From the NCBI GenBank assembly GCA_964602415.1, contig CAZRQL010000006.1, positions 51,339-115,338 on the forward strand: a DNA stretch of 64,000 nt, given 5' to 3'. The position numbers and the translations under genes were made by a program. Shown here one piece after another: positions 42,849 to 51,150 of the stretch. Source of the stretch: CAZRQL01 sp964602415. Lineage in GTDB: Bacteria > Bacteroidota > Bacteroidia > Cytophagales > Flammeovirgaceae. Each line of letters begins with the position of its first letter. Positions within the stretch are counted from its first letter, which is position 1. The notes below the pieces were generated by a model. It made no database searches. It was not told the DNA's origin and was given only the letters and a program-made list of their open reading frames with translations.

Positions 42849-43694
42849 ATGCAAGTAAATTATCAAAAAGGTCAAACTCAAACTGTTGCAGAAAAATTGG
42901 AGTTATTGAAAGCCATCCAACAGATTGACTCTACATTGGATGAGTTTACCAAACTTCGTGGAGATTTACCTCAGGAGGTGCAAGACCTCGAAGAAGAAAT
43001 AGAAGGCTATGAGGTTAAGATAAACCGTCTAAAAAATGACCAAACAGCTCTTGAAGAGGAGATAAAAGCCATAAAATTGTCCATTAAGGAATCAGAGAAA
43101 GCCATAGAAAAGTACAACGAGCAGCGCATGAATGTGCGTAACAATCGAGAGTACGATGCCATCACCAAAGAAATTGAACTTCACGAACTTGACATCAAAT
43201 TTTCCAAGAAAAAGGAAAAAGAAGTCAAACTTCGTGTTGAAGAGGTAAAAAACTTGATAAACGACACCAAAAACAAACACAGCGAGAGGGTTAAGGATTT
43301 GGCCGTGAAAAAAGAAGAACTTGAGGCTATCTTGGCCGAAAATGAAGAGGAAGAAAAGAAATTGTACCAACAAAGAGAGGTTATAGCTGAAAAAATCGAA
43401 AAACGATTGCTTGATTATTACAATAGATTGCGTAAGACCTTGTCCAATGGTTTGGCGGTAGTTACCGTAAGACGCAATGCAGCCGAAGGAAGCAATATTA
43501 TTTTGCCCCCTCAACGGATTGTAGAAATTCAAGAAAAAAAGAAAATCATCATAGATGAGTATTCCGGTAGGATTTTGGCCGATGTTGAGATTTACGAGGA
43601 GCCGGTCAAACCCAAACGCACCATTACACGAAGCAAAAAAGCCGCTGTCGTAGTAGCAAAAGAAGAAGACGAAGAGTTTGAATCGCTTGATTAG
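42849..43694 (+). CDS. CT398/CdsZ-like coiled-coil protein with degenerate zinc ribbon
   Basis: A 281-residue cytoplasmic protein: long antiparallel coiled coil (about 15-195) and a C-terminal small domain. In the family the C-terminal domain is a C4 zinc ribbon (R-x-A-C-x-x-C..IPPQR..IxxCExCGRIL). Here the scaffold is kept (AVVTVRRNAAEGSNIILPPQ and KKIIIDEYSGRILADVEI), but the four ligand positions are Ala212, Ser215, Asp236 and Ser239. I see no cysteine anywhere in the protein. Function of the family is poorly known. ATG at 42849; the ORF could begin at 42804 with a rare codon. It lies 9 bases before the methyltransferase gene. Confidence 0.85.
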   Translation: MQVNYQKGQTQTVAEKLELLKAIQQIDSTLDEFTKLRGDLPQEVQDLEEEIEGYEVKINRLKNDQTALEEEIKAIKLSIKESEKAIEKYNEQRMNVRNNREYDAITKEIELHELDIKFSKKKEKEVKLRVEEVKNLINDTKNKHSERVKDLAVKKEELEAILAENEEEEKKLYQQREVIAEKIEKRLLDYYNRLRKTLSNGLAVVTVRRNAAEGSNIILPPQRIVEIQEKKKIIIDEYSGRILADVEIYEEPVKPKRTITRSKKAAVVVAKEEDEEFESLD

Positions 43695-43703
43695 ATTGGT
43701 TTT

Positions 43704-45047
43704 GTGAGCGAAATAGTACTGCCCAAGGATTTTTGCAAGCGAATTCAATCCCAACTTGGTAGTGAATCGGGTGATTTTCTTGAAGCACTATCCCGCCCGG
43801 TCAGAACATCCATCAGATTGCACCCTCGAAAAGGTAACTCCTTTTTTATGGATTCCCAACCGGTAAATTGGTGCGAGTACGGAAGGCTTTTGAGCCAAAG
43901 GCCTAAATTTACCGAGCGGCCTGAATTTTTTGGGGGAGCTTATTATGTGCAAGAATCAAGTTCTATGTTCTTGTGGCATATCTTAACAACTCATTTCGGC
44001 AATGCCAAAGACTTGATGGCCTTGGACTTATGCGCCTCGCCGGGCGGTAAGAGCACCCTGATTTCAGATTTTTTAGAGAGCCGTGAGGGCTTTCTGGTTT
44101 CCAATGAGGTGATGACCAAACGGCAGGTAGCCCTTATAGAAAACTTTACTCGTTGGGGCTCTGACCACCAACTCATCAGCCAAAATACAGCTTTACAGTT
44201 TGGGAACTTACGCGGTATTTTTGATTTTGTATTGATTGACGCTCCCTGTTCAGGTGAAGGTATGTTCCGCAAAGACTTAGAAGCCAGACAGTTATGGTCT
44301 CCACAGTTTGTCAAGCATTGCTCTAAGTTGCAGCGAGAAATTGTAGCTCAGGCACTGCCCTGCCTAAAAACCGACGGGGTTTTGGTGTACAGTACTTGCA
44401 CCTTTTCAGAAGCCGAAAACGAAGAAAATGTTCATTGGTTTTCTGAAAACCTTGATTTAGAGTCAATAAAAATAGAAATCCCCCAATCTTGGTCAATAGT
44501 AGAAACCCATTACAAAGGTGTTTGGGGTTACCGATTCTATCCTCACAAAGTTTCAGGGGAGGGGCTTTTTGTGGCTTGTCTCAGAAAAAAATCAACAGAG
44601 CGAGCTAATTTTCTCAAGCCAAAAAATCAGGATTGGAAGCCCTTATCCAACAAACAATTGATTCCTATTGATTTGCCTAAAGAAGATTTGTATCACTTTG
44701 GCGAAGATATCACGTTTGTACCTCAAAAAGGTAAGCAATTCAACGGACATTTGAATACAAAAAAAATAGGTCTGGAAATAGGGACATTCAAGGGCGAGGA
44801 TTTTATTCCTTCTCACCATCTGGCAATGAGCCAAAAAATCCCTGCTCATATCCTAAAGTTTGCGCTGGACAAAGCTACGGCACTTGACTTTTTGAGAAAA
44901 AAAGAGGTTATTTTTGACACGCAAAACCACAAGGGTTGGGCATTGGTTGAGTATGAAGGAGTTACACTTGGCTGGGTCAAGATTTTACCCAACCGCATCA
45001 ACAACCGCTATCCACAAGAGTACAGGCTACTAAAAGACTCTAAATGA
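43704..45047 (+). CDS. RsmF-type rRNA (cytosine-C5) methyltransferase (NOL1/NOP2/Sun family)
   Basis: A 447-residue SAM-dependent RNA m5C methyltransferase. Residues about 1-80 form the N1-like RNA-binding domain. The Rossmann core has ALDLCASPGGKSTLI (SAM loop), IDAPCSGEGMFRKD (catalytic-release Cys motif) and VYSTCTFSEAENEENV (catalytic Cys). The C-terminal ~150 residues resemble the PUA-like extension of RsmF/YebU, with HHLAMSQKIP and ALVEYEGVTLGWVKILPNRINNRYPQ. GTG start, 9 bases after the previous stop; overlaps the next gene by ATGA. Confidence 0.92.
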   Translation: MSEIVLPKDFCKRIQSQLGSESGDFLEALSRPVRTSIRLHPRKGNSFFMDSQPVNWCEYGRLLSQRPKFTERPEFFGGAYYVQESSSMFLWHILTTHFGNAKDLMALDLCASPGGKSTLISDFLESREGFLVSNEVMTKRQVALIENFTRWGSDHQLISQNTALQFGNLRGIFDFVLIDAPCSGEGMFRKDLEARQLWSPQFVKHCSKLQREIVAQALPCLKTDGVLVYSTCTFSEAENEENVHWFSENLDLESIKIEIPQSWSIVETHYKGVWGYRFYPHKVSGEGLFVACLRKKSTERANFLKPKNQDWKPLSNKQLIPIDLPKEDLYHFGEDITFVPQKGKQFNGHLNTKKIGLEIGTFKGEDFIPSHHLAMSQKIPAHILKFALDKATALDFLRKKEVIFDTQNHKGWALVEYEGVTLGWVKILPNRINNRYPQEYRLLKDSK

Positions 45048-45283
45048 ATATATTACCAAAATACACCTCATTTCAGCTTGCACTGCGCAATGGTCAAGAC
45101 AAGCCTGAGATTTGGGTTGCTTTTCGGGGTTATATCTATGACGTAAGTTCCTCAAGGCTTTGGCGCAACGGCAAGCACTATGAGCATTGGGCAGGACAAG
45201 ACCTAACTGCGGAACTTGAAGATGCCCCCCACGGGGAGCATGTATTTGAAAAATTTGAAAAAATTGGTGTTTTAGAAAATTAA
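45044..45283 (+). CDS. cytochrome b5-like heme/steroid-binding domain protein
   Basis: A 79-residue single-domain protein of the bacterial cytochrome-b5-like group related to MAPR proteins: VAFRGYIYDVSSSRLWRNGKHYEHWAGQDLT and EDAPHGEHVFEKFEKIGVL. The HPGG motif of classical cytochrome b5 is absent; the NGKHYEHW region has the histidine typical of this subgroup. It has no signal peptide. Overlaps the methyltransferase gene (ATGA), and is followed by a palindrome and terC. Confidence 0.85.
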   Translation: MNILPKYTSFQLALRNGQDKPEIWVAFRGYIYDVSSSRLWRNGKHYEHWAGQDLTAELEDAPHGEHVFEKFEKIGVLEN

Positions 45284-45286
45284 AAT

Positions 45287-45303
45287 TGTGATAAATTATC
45301 ACA
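45287..45303. promoter_or_regulatory. perfect palindrome TGTGATAA-A-TTATCACA (operator candidate)
   Basis: An 8-bp inverted repeat with a one-base centre, 53 bases before the terC ATG and 4 bases after the cytochrome b5-like stop. The TGTGA..TCACA arms resemble CRP/FNR-family half-sites, but their spacing is one base longer than the classical N6. The short centre argues against a terminator hairpin. Confidence 0.45.
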
Positions 45304-45355
45304 TAAGGAATATGTTATCAAAATTCAAAATATATTGCAAGTACTTATCTAAGAA

Positions 45356-46447
45356 ATGTTACTACAAGAGATAGTTTTTTTCACGGGGTTCTTATTATTT
45401 ATTGCCACTCTACTTGCACTTGATTTGGGGATATTATCCAGCAAAAATCACGTTGTACAATTTAAAGAGGCCGCAATTTGGACTATTGTTTGGGTGGTAT
45501 CGGCGGTAGGTTTTTACTTTTTACTTTTGAATTATGGGGGCAAAATTCACGGCATCACCAATCCAAGTACGTTGGAAACTATTGCCAGACAATACTTTAC
45601 AGATACCGATTTAAAAAAATTGAGTTTCAACCCCAATAATTTCGCGCAGGATTTGAGTTTGTATCGCTCGATTATTGCCACTGAGTTTTTGACCGGTTGG
45701 ATGCTCGAGTACTCACTCTCTGTGGATAACATATTTGTTATCATAATGATTTTGGGTTCTTTTCAGGTGAGAGAAAGCTACTTCAAAAAAGTACTCCTAT
45801 GGGGTATTTTGGGAGCGATAGTCATGCGTTTTATGTTTATTTTTTTAGGGGCTTTTCTCATTCAAAAATTTCATTTCATCCTTTATATCTTTGGGGCTGT
45901 TTTGACGTTTTCAGGTGCAAAATTTTTGTACGAATTTGCCAAAGGCGAAGAAGAAAAAAGCATCAACCCTGCCAATCATATCGTTGTGCGCACCTTCAAC
46001 CGTTTGTTCCCTCAACTGTCGTATCCTCGCTTTGTAAGAGACTATTTTTTTGTGGTTAAGAGCGGCAGATTGATGGTAACGCCGCTTTTTTTGGTGGTGA
46101 TGGTGGTTGAATTTTCAGATTTGGTTTTTGCGTTCGATTCGGTGCCGGCTGTTTTTGCTGTTACCAAAGACCCCTACATAGTATTTTTTTCCAATATTTT
46201 TGCCATAATGGGCTTGAGATCCATGTTTTTCTTTTTGTCCAATATCATGCACTATTTCAGGTATTTGAAAATAGGCTTGGGGGTTATACTCATATTTATA
46301 GGGCTTAAAATGCTCACTGAGAGCTGGTGGAGCGGCATTGGCTTTGAAAAAGAGCATTCTATTTATGTGATTTTGGCATTGGTAGCTGTGAGTATGGTGT
46401 TTTCAGTTATTTTTCCTGAAAAAAAACCAATAAATGCCCAAGTTTGA
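45356..46447 (+). CDS. TerC/Alx family membrane protein
   Basis: A 363-residue protein with about nine membrane helices. Family motifs: LALDLGILSSKNHVVQFKEAAIWT near the start, YSLSVDNIFVIIMIL (conserved acidic residue in the membrane) and VEFSDLVFAFDSVPAVFAVT, the TerC signature with two Asp residues. IFAIMGLRSMFFFL follows. The family exports metal ions, Mn2+ in the best studied cases, and several members load exoenzymes with Mn2+. Overlaps the Xer gene by 14 bases. Confidence 0.93.
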   Translation: MLLQEIVFFTGFLLFIATLLALDLGILSSKNHVVQFKEAAIWTIVWVVSAVGFYFLLLNYGGKIHGITNPSTLETIARQYFTDTDLKKLSFNPNNFAQDLSLYRSIIATEFLTGWMLEYSLSVDNIFVIIMILGSFQVRESYFKKVLLWGILGAIVMRFMFIFLGAFLIQKFHFILYIFGAVLTFSGAKFLYEFAKGEEEKSINPANHIVVRTFNRLFPQLSYPRFVRDYFFVVKSGRLMVTPLFLVVMVVEFSDLVFAFDSVPAVFAVTKDPYIVFFSNIFAIMGLRSMFFFLSNIMHYFRYLKIGLGVILIFIGLKMLTESWWSGIGFEKEHSIYVILALVAVSMVFSVIFPEKKPINAQV

Positions 46448-47252
46448 GAAAGAGATTTTTGAAAACCATCTCAAATACGAAAAAAGACACTCGCCGCATA
46501 CCATAAGTGCCTATCTAAGAGACGTGTACCAGTTTTTTAGTTTCTCAGATGAATTTAACCTCAAATCAATCAGAAATTGGGTCTCCTCACTCATTGAGCA
46601 AAACCATGAGCCTAAAAGCATCAATCGCAAAATCAGTGCGCTAAGGGTGTATGGAAAATTATTGCTTGAAAAACAGCTCATTGAACAAAACCCCGCTACC
46701 CTTATCAAAGCGATAAAAGAAAAATCCGCCCTACCCAAATTCTTAGCACAAGATGCTGTTGTAGAGAATTTTACCCAAAAACAAGACGATACGTCCAAGT
46801 TCGTGGTGCAACTTTTGTACCTTACGGGCATGAGATGCTCTGAGCTGATAGGGCTTCGATGGGAAGATGTTGATTTTGAAAGGAATACTATAAAAATCAA
46901 AGGAAAAGGCACAAAAGTCAGAATGATTCCGATATTGGCCGAATTGAGAGCGGTTTTAGAGCCTTACAGACAAAAAGAAGGCCATGTAGTGCAAACCTCC
47001 AAAGGCAAAAAAGCCTATCGAATGTTTGTGTACCGTTTGGTTCACAGCTATCTTCTTGATTTGCCTGCCCTACAAAGGAGTCCTCACGTCCTAAGGCACA
47101 GTTTTGCGACTCATCTGCTCAATGGAGGGGCTGATTTGCAAGCTATTAAAGAATTGCTCGGCCATAGCGATTTGGCCGCTACCCAAATTTATACCCATTT
47201 GGACGCAACGACCCTAAAGAAAGTGTATGCGAAGACTCACCCTAAAATGTAA
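46434..47252 (+). CDS. xerC: tyrosine recombinase of the XerC/XerD family
   Basis: A 272-residue site-specific recombinase that most likely resolves chromosome dimers at dif. N-terminal core-binding domain (1-100) and catalytic domain with Arg134 (TGMRCSELIGLRW), Lys156/158 (IKIKGKG), His218-x-x-Arg221 (SPHVLRHSFATHLL), His244 (LLGHSDLAAT) and nucleophile Tyr253 (QIYTHLD). All catalytic residues are present. It could be XerC or XerD; the length and lack of mobile-element neighbours suggest the housekeeping type. Starts 14 bases inside terC. Confidence 0.9.
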   Translation: MPKFEKEIFENHLKYEKRHSPHTISAYLRDVYQFFSFSDEFNLKSIRNWVSSLIEQNHEPKSINRKISALRVYGKLLLEKQLIEQNPATLIKAIKEKSALPKFLAQDAVVENFTQKQDDTSKFVVQLLYLTGMRCSELIGLRWEDVDFERNTIKIKGKGTKVRMIPILAELRAVLEPYRQKEGHVVQTSKGKKAYRMFVYRLVHSYLLDLPALQRSPHVLRHSFATHLLNGGADLQAIKELLGHSDLAATQIYTHLDATTLKKVYAKTHPKM

Positions 47253-47285
47253 TAAAAAATTCATATTATCTGCATGAAATTGCTT

Positions 47286-47293
47286 TATATTTG
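47286..47293 (+). promoter_or_regulatory. -7 element (TATATTTG) before pstB
   Basis: Exact TAnnTTTG match, 17 bases upstream of the pstB ATG. A -33 TTTG is not found at the right spacing. It suggests pstB has its own promoter and a very short leader. Confidence 0.45.
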
Positions 47294-47310
47294 CAAGCAA
47301 GAATTAGAAA

Positions 47311-48063
47311 ATGGTTCAAATTTCTACCAAAGGCGTAAACCTTTTTTACGGCGCAAAACAAGCACTATTCAATATAGATATTGAAGTAGAGAAGAATTCC
47401 GTCGTGGCTTTTATTGGTCCTTCGGGTTGTGGCAAATCTACTCTGTTGCGTTGCTACAATCGGATGAACGACTTAATCGAAGGCTGTAAAATTGAAGGTG
47501 AAATCAAAATAGATGACGAAAATATTTATTCGTCTTCTACAGATGTAAATGCTTTGAGGAAAAGAGTCGGTATGGTTTTTCAAAAACCCACACCTTTCCC
47601 CAAAACCATATTTGACAATGTAGCCTATGGCTTGAGAGTCAATGGAGAAACCAATAAAACTGCGATTGCGGACAGGGTAGAGTCTGCCTTAAAACAAGCT
47701 GCTCTTTGGGATGAAGTCAAAAACGAACTCAAAAAATCAGCCCTCGCACTTTCCGGTGGCCAACAGCAACGCCTCTGTATAGCCAGAACCATCGCCGTCA
47801 ATCCTGAGATTATTCTCATGGACGAACCGACTTCTGCCCTTGACCCCATTTCTACTCTTAAAGTAGAAGATTTGGTCAAAGAACTTCGTGAAAAATTCAC
47901 TATTGTCATCGTAACCCACAACATGCAACAAGCCACCCGAATCAGCGATAAAACTGCATTTTTCTATCAGGGAGTGCTTGAAGAGTTTGCACCTACCGAA
48001 GAGCTTTTCAAAAACCCGCAAAAAGAGCGCACTCAGAACTATGTTGCAGGTAAATTCGGATAA
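47311..48063 (+). CDS. pstB: phosphate ABC transporter ATP-binding protein
   Basis: A 250-residue ATPase of the phosphate importer PstSCAB. Walker A GPSGCGKST (33-41), the Pst-type LRCYNRMNDLIEG, KPTPFPKTIFDNVAYGLR, signature ALSGGQQQRLCIARTIAVNP and Walker B IILMDEPTSALDP. The Q-x-x-P-x-P-F-P-K-T-I motif is characteristic of PstB rather than other ATPases. No pstS, pstC, pstA or phoU lies in the window, so the gene is separated from its partners. Confidence 0.95.
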   Translation: MVQISTKGVNLFYGAKQALFNIDIEVEKNSVVAFIGPSGCGKSTLLRCYNRMNDLIEGCKIEGEIKIDDENIYSSSTDVNALRKRVGMVFQKPTPFPKTIFDNVAYGLRVNGETNKTAIADRVESALKQAALWDEVKNELKKSALALSGGQQQRLCIARTIAVNPEIILMDEPTSALDPISTLKVEDLVKELREKFTIVIVTHNMQQATRISDKTAFFYQGVLEEFAPTEELFKNPQKERTQNYVAGKFG

Positions 48064-48076
48064 AATTTCCCGCTAT

Positions 48077-48415
48077 ATGAAAATAATTGTATTGATTTTC
48101 AGTTTGTTTTGGAGTGTAGGTTTGTACGCACAGACCCATCAAGCCACCTACACCGCAAACTCTTGGACAGATATGAACACAGGCCAAGAAAAGACTGAGC
48201 CTGTGAAGATTACATTTTCAGATAAAAATGTGGCTGTTGAGTTGGGCGGCAAGAAGTGGGAAGGGAAACTGACTTCACGCACCGATGGGGACAAAAAAAT
48301 AGAATTTGCCGTAGAACTCAATGGAAAAGCCACTGCGGTCAAGGTACTCACCTTTGGCAAACCATCAGTGAGCATAAAAAATGATGAGCTAAATGCTCTA
48401 ATCAATTGCGAATAA
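48077..48415 (+). CDS. small exported protein, unknown function
   Basis: A 112-residue protein with signal peptide MKIIVLIFSLFWSVGLYAQ and a lysine-rich beta-type mature part (VKITFSDKNVAVELGGKKWEG) ending in a lone Cys (LINCE). The real start is the ATG at 48077; a larger frame opens at 47978 inside pstB and is not credible. It lies 13 bases after pstB, so probably the same transcript, though I see no functional link. Confidence 0.7.
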   Translation: MKIIVLIFSLFWSVGLYAQTHQATYTANSWTDMNTGQEKTEPVKITFSDKNVAVELGGKKWEGKLTSRTDGDKKIEFAVELNGKATAVKVLTFGKPSVSIKNDELNALINCE

Positions 48416-48417
48416 AT

Positions 48418-48446
48418 TTTGGATTGCGTTTTTTTGCCTATATTTG
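48418..48446 (+). promoter_or_regulatory. promoter TTTG-N17-TATATTTG before yceD-rpmF
   Basis: The best Bacteroidota-type promoter match in the window: -33 TTTG (48418-48421), 17-base spacer, exact -7 TATATTTG (48439-48446), 20 bases before the yceD start. It would transcribe the yceD-rpmF pair. Confidence 0.6.
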
Positions 48447-48466
48447 CAACCCAATTTTAGATTAAG

Positions 48467-48979
48467 TTGAAAGTTTTTCAGCCTTATATTGTTGATATTT
48501 ATGGCCTTGCCCCGAACAAATCTCATAGGTTTGAGTTTGAGGTAGGTGATGAGATTTTTTCTCATTTTGGCTCAGCCGAGTTGAGCAAAGGTTCTTTGTC
48601 GGCAACTCTGAGCATGGAGAAAACTCTGTCTATGATAGAGGTAAATATCTCAATCACAGGCTCTGTTGAGCTGGTCTGCGATAGAAGCGGAGATGAATTT
48701 GACTATGAACTTGGCATAAACCACAAGGTCATCTTCAAATTTAGCGATAGAAACGAAACCCTCGATGATGATGTGTATTTGATTGAGCAAAACTCGTCTT
48801 GTTTGGATTTCAGTCAAGTTATTTACGACTTGATACTCATATCGATACCCATGAAAAAATTGCATCCTCGCTTCGAGTCTCAGCAAGATGATGATGTTAT
48901 TATTGTATTTGACTCTGAGCAAGAATCCCAAGAAATAATTGACCCACGTTGGGAAGCACTTAAAAATTTGAATCAATAA
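48467..48979 (+). CDS. yceD: YceD/DUF177 family protein (23S rRNA accumulation)
   Basis: A 170-residue protein directly upstream of rpmF, the classical position of yceD. It has a beta-rich N-terminal half with ITGSVELVCDRSGDEFDYEL, where the usual CxRCL motif is reduced to a single Cys. An acidic C-terminus follows, containing IIDPRWEALKNL, which matches the family's 'DPRWAaL' end. YceD is needed for normal 23S rRNA levels and has been linked to large-subunit maturation. TTG start at 48467. Confidence 0.88.
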   Translation: MKVFQPYIVDIYGLAPNKSHRFEFEVGDEIFSHFGSAELSKGSLSATLSMEKTLSMIEVNISITGSVELVCDRSGDEFDYELGINHKVIFKFSDRNETLDDDVYLIEQNSSCLDFSQVIYDLILISIPMKKLHPRFESQQDDDVIIVFDSEQESQEIIDPRWEALKNLNQ

Positions 48980-48996
48980 CATAACGATATAATAAA

Positions 48997-49191
48997 ATGG
49001 CACACCCTAAACGGAAAATATCCAAAACCCGCCGCGACAAAAGAAGAAGCCACCACCATTTGGCTATTCCCTCTATTGGTATTTGCCAAACAACCGGCGC
49101 ACCTCACCTCTCTCATCATGCACACTGGCACGAGGGGAAACTATATTGGAAAGGCATGGTCGTCATAGACAACAGCCAAGAATCCGAGTAA
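48997..49191 (+). CDS. rpmF: 50S ribosomal protein L32
   Basis: A 64-residue ribosomal protein: MAHPKRKISKTRRDKRRSHHHLAIPSI then TGAPHLSHHAHWHEGKLYWKG. This is the Bacteroidota form without the two CxxC zinc pairs of many other L32 proteins; one Cys (GICQTTG) remains. Downstream of yceD in the standard order, and followed by a terminator at 49218. Confidence 0.97.
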   Translation: MAHPKRKISKTRRDKRRSHHHLAIPSIGICQTTGAPHLSHHAHWHEGKLYWKGMVVIDNSQESE

Positions 49192-49217
49192 TTGGCAGAA
49201 GCCCTTACATCTGTTCG

Positions 49218-49254
49218 AGCCGAAAAACCATGTGTTTCTTCGGCTAATTTTTTA
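49218..49254 (+). terminator. Rho-independent terminator after rpmF
   Basis: A 7-bp stem AGCCGAA/TTCGGCT (49218-49224 and 49239-49245) with an AAAC/GTTT inner pairing possible, followed by an A/T run ending TTTTTTATT. It lies 27 bases after the stop of rpmF. Confidence 0.75.
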
Positions 49255-49417
49255 TTGCGAATTAAGCATGAAAAAAATTTTTATTGTGTGATTCGGAATG
49301 AAGCACAACAGTTGAAAATACAGGAATTACAAAGTCAGAAGATCATCCAGAGCCTCAAGAAAGAACTCAAATCAAGGCAGTAAAAACTTCCCATATTTCG
49401 TCTTAAATTAAAACTTT

Positions 49418-50074
49418 ATGGAAAAGCAACAAATCCTACAAGCCTACATAGCTTTTGTGAGCAATAACAACCGCCGTCCTACTTCTGTTTATGAGTTTGT
49501 CAGTGAAGCAGGTCTGGAAGAATCGGAGTTTAGAAAACACTACCAAACCAAAGATTTTTGCGAAAAACTCGAACAAGAAATCTGGCTCTGGTTCTTTGAA
49601 AAAAGTTTTGAGAAAGCCTCAAAAGAAGAGGCTTTTGAAGGTTATAGTGGAAGAGAAAAATTGCTTGCCTATTATTTTACGCTAATAGAGGTGTTGAAAG
49701 AAAATACTTCCTTCGCCAAGTTTACCATCGAAAAACCCCGCCCTGATTGGAAAAACAAAGCCCTATCACCCAATTTTCTAAAATTAGCCAAGCCTTACTT
49801 TACCAACTTTGTTGAGCAAGTGCTCCAACAAGGCTATGATACCGGCGAGGTGATTCAAAGGGCAGTGTTTGCCGACTACTACAAAAATATTTTGCAGGTG
49901 CAACTTCTTACCATTCTTTTCTTCTGGAAAAACGATACTTCTTTCCAAGCAGAAAATACAGATGCTTTTATTGAAAAGTCTGCCAATTTTGCTTTCGACG
50001 TTTTTGGCACTACCCCCTTTGACTCTGGGTTTGAGTGGCTCAAGTTCAGCCTTCAAAATTTGATGAAAAAATAA
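49418..50074 (+). CDS. TetR-family transcriptional regulator
   Basis: A 218-residue helical protein. The N-terminus (ILQAYIAFVSNNNRRPTSVYEFVSEAGLEESEFRKHYQTKDFCEKL) matches the TetR helix-turn-helix, and the remainder is an all-helical ligand/dimerisation domain typical of the C-terminal TetR groups of Bacteroidota. The ligand and target are unknown. No divergent partner gene is present. Followed by a 206-base gap holding a repeat. Confidence 0.8.
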   Translation: MEKQQILQAYIAFVSNNNRRPTSVYEFVSEAGLEESEFRKHYQTKDFCEKLEQEIWLWFFEKSFEKASKEEAFEGYSGREKLLAYYFTLIEVLKENTSFAKFTIEKPRPDWKNKALSPNFLKLAKPYFTNFVEQVLQQGYDTGEVIQRAVFADYYKNILQVQLLTILFFWKNDTSFQAENTDAFIEKSANFAFDVFGTTPFDSGFEWLKFSLQNLMKK

Positions 50075-50115
50075 GCCTATTGTTGCAGTCAAACAAAGGC
50101 TCATTGGAATAGACT

Positions 50116-50217
50116 TATACTATAAATTAAGTGGTTTTATATTTTTTTAGAATTAAATCCTTGAAAATCAAGCGAATCAATCCTTAAAATCTTAAAAATC
50201 ACTTAAATCTTGGTATA
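50116..50217 (+). mobile_element. solo IS630-type end / possible MITE
   Basis: Bases 50116-50139 match the left end of the IS630 element at 15919 in 23 of 24 positions (one T to G change), beginning TATACTATAAAT. About 16 of 24 bases of a right-end-like sequence ending GGTATA are seen at 50194-50217. The enclosed 102 bases carry no ORF and include AAATCCTT- and TCCTTAAAATC-type runs. This could be a non-autonomous element or the trace of a deleted copy; the right end is weak. Confidence 0.5.
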
Positions 50218-50280
50218 ATTTTTTTATCCTTTTGCTTGTCTATTTTACCTAAAATCATCATTTTGCATCGATTTTAAAAA

Positions 50281-51150
50281 ATGATGAAAGGAATCATACT
50301 TGCTGGCGGCTCGGGAACAAGGCTGCATCCCCTTACGCAAGCAATGAGTAAACAACTACTGCCTGTTTACGATAAGCCCATGATTTACTATCCGCTTTCT
50401 ACCATGATGCTGGCGGGAATAAACGATATTTTAATTATTACCACACCTCAAGACCAAGCAGGATTTGTCAGGCTTTTGGGCGATGGCAGCGCGTTGGGGT
50501 GCAATTTTGTGTACGCAGCCCAACCTGTTCCCAACGGACTGGCGCAAGCATTTGTTATAGGGAAAGAGTTTGTGGGCAAAGACAAAGTCTCTTTGATTTT
50601 GGGTGATAACATTTACTATGGCAGTGGCTTGAGCAGAATGCTTCAAGACTGCGCAAACCCTCAAGGAGCCATCGTTTTTGCCTACCATGTCAATGACCCT
50701 GAACGGTACGGAGTGGTAGAATTTGATGCCAATCTCAAAGCCATATCCATAGAGGAAAAGCCCGAGCATCCTAAGTCCAATTATGCCGTAACCGGTCTGT
50801 ATTTCTATGACAACGATGTATTGGATATTGCTGCCGCCGTAAAGCCCTCTGCCAGAGGAGAATATGAAATAACCGATGTCAATCGCGCCTACATGGAGGC
50901 GGGTAAACTTCAGGTCAAAATTATGAACAGAGGCTACGCATGGCTGGACACTGGTACTTTTGCTTCGCTGATGCAAGCGGGTACTTTTGTCCAAGTGATA
51001 GAAGAGCGTCAAGGTTTCAAAATCGGATGTATTGAGGAGGTGGCTTTTAGGATGGGCTATATTGATGCCGCACAACTTCAAAAATTGGCACAACCGCTAT
51101 TGAAAAGTGGCTACGGTAAGTATCTTAACTCTCTGCTGAGACAAATATGA
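50281..51150 (+). CDS. rfbA: glucose-1-phosphate thymidylyltransferase
   Basis: A 289-residue enzyme that makes dTDP-glucose, first step of dTDP-rhamnose and other dTDP-sugar synthesis. Signature MKGIILAGGSGTRLHPLTQAMSKQLLPVYDKPMIYYPLSTMM, then LILGDNIYYG, VNDPERYGVVEFD, SIEEKPEHPKSNYAVTGLY and the GYAWLDTGT motif. Of the two Met codons at the start either may be used. Overlaps rfbC by ATGA. rfbB and rfbD are not in the window. Confidence 0.97.
   Translation: MMKGIILAGGSGTRLHPLTQAMSKQLLPVYDKPMIYYPLSTMMLAGINDILIITTPQDQAGFVRLLGDGSALGCNFVYAAQPVPNGLAQAFVIGKEFVGKDKVSLILGDNIYYGSGLSRMLQDCANPQGAIVFAYHVNDPERYGVVEFDANLKAISIEEKPEHPKSNYAVTGLYFYDNDVLDIAAAVKPSARGEYEITDVNRAYMEAGKLQVKIMNRGYAWLDTGTFASLMQAGTFVQVIEERQGFKIGCIEEVAFRMGYIDAAQLQKLAQPLLKSGYGKYLNSLLRQI

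Noticed and set aside
49192..49383. 63-codon open frame directly after rpmF (TTG start)
   Set aside because: It runs straight through the rpmF terminator hairpin at 49218, starts with a rare codon and resembles no family I know; the basic coiled-coil-like end is probably chance.
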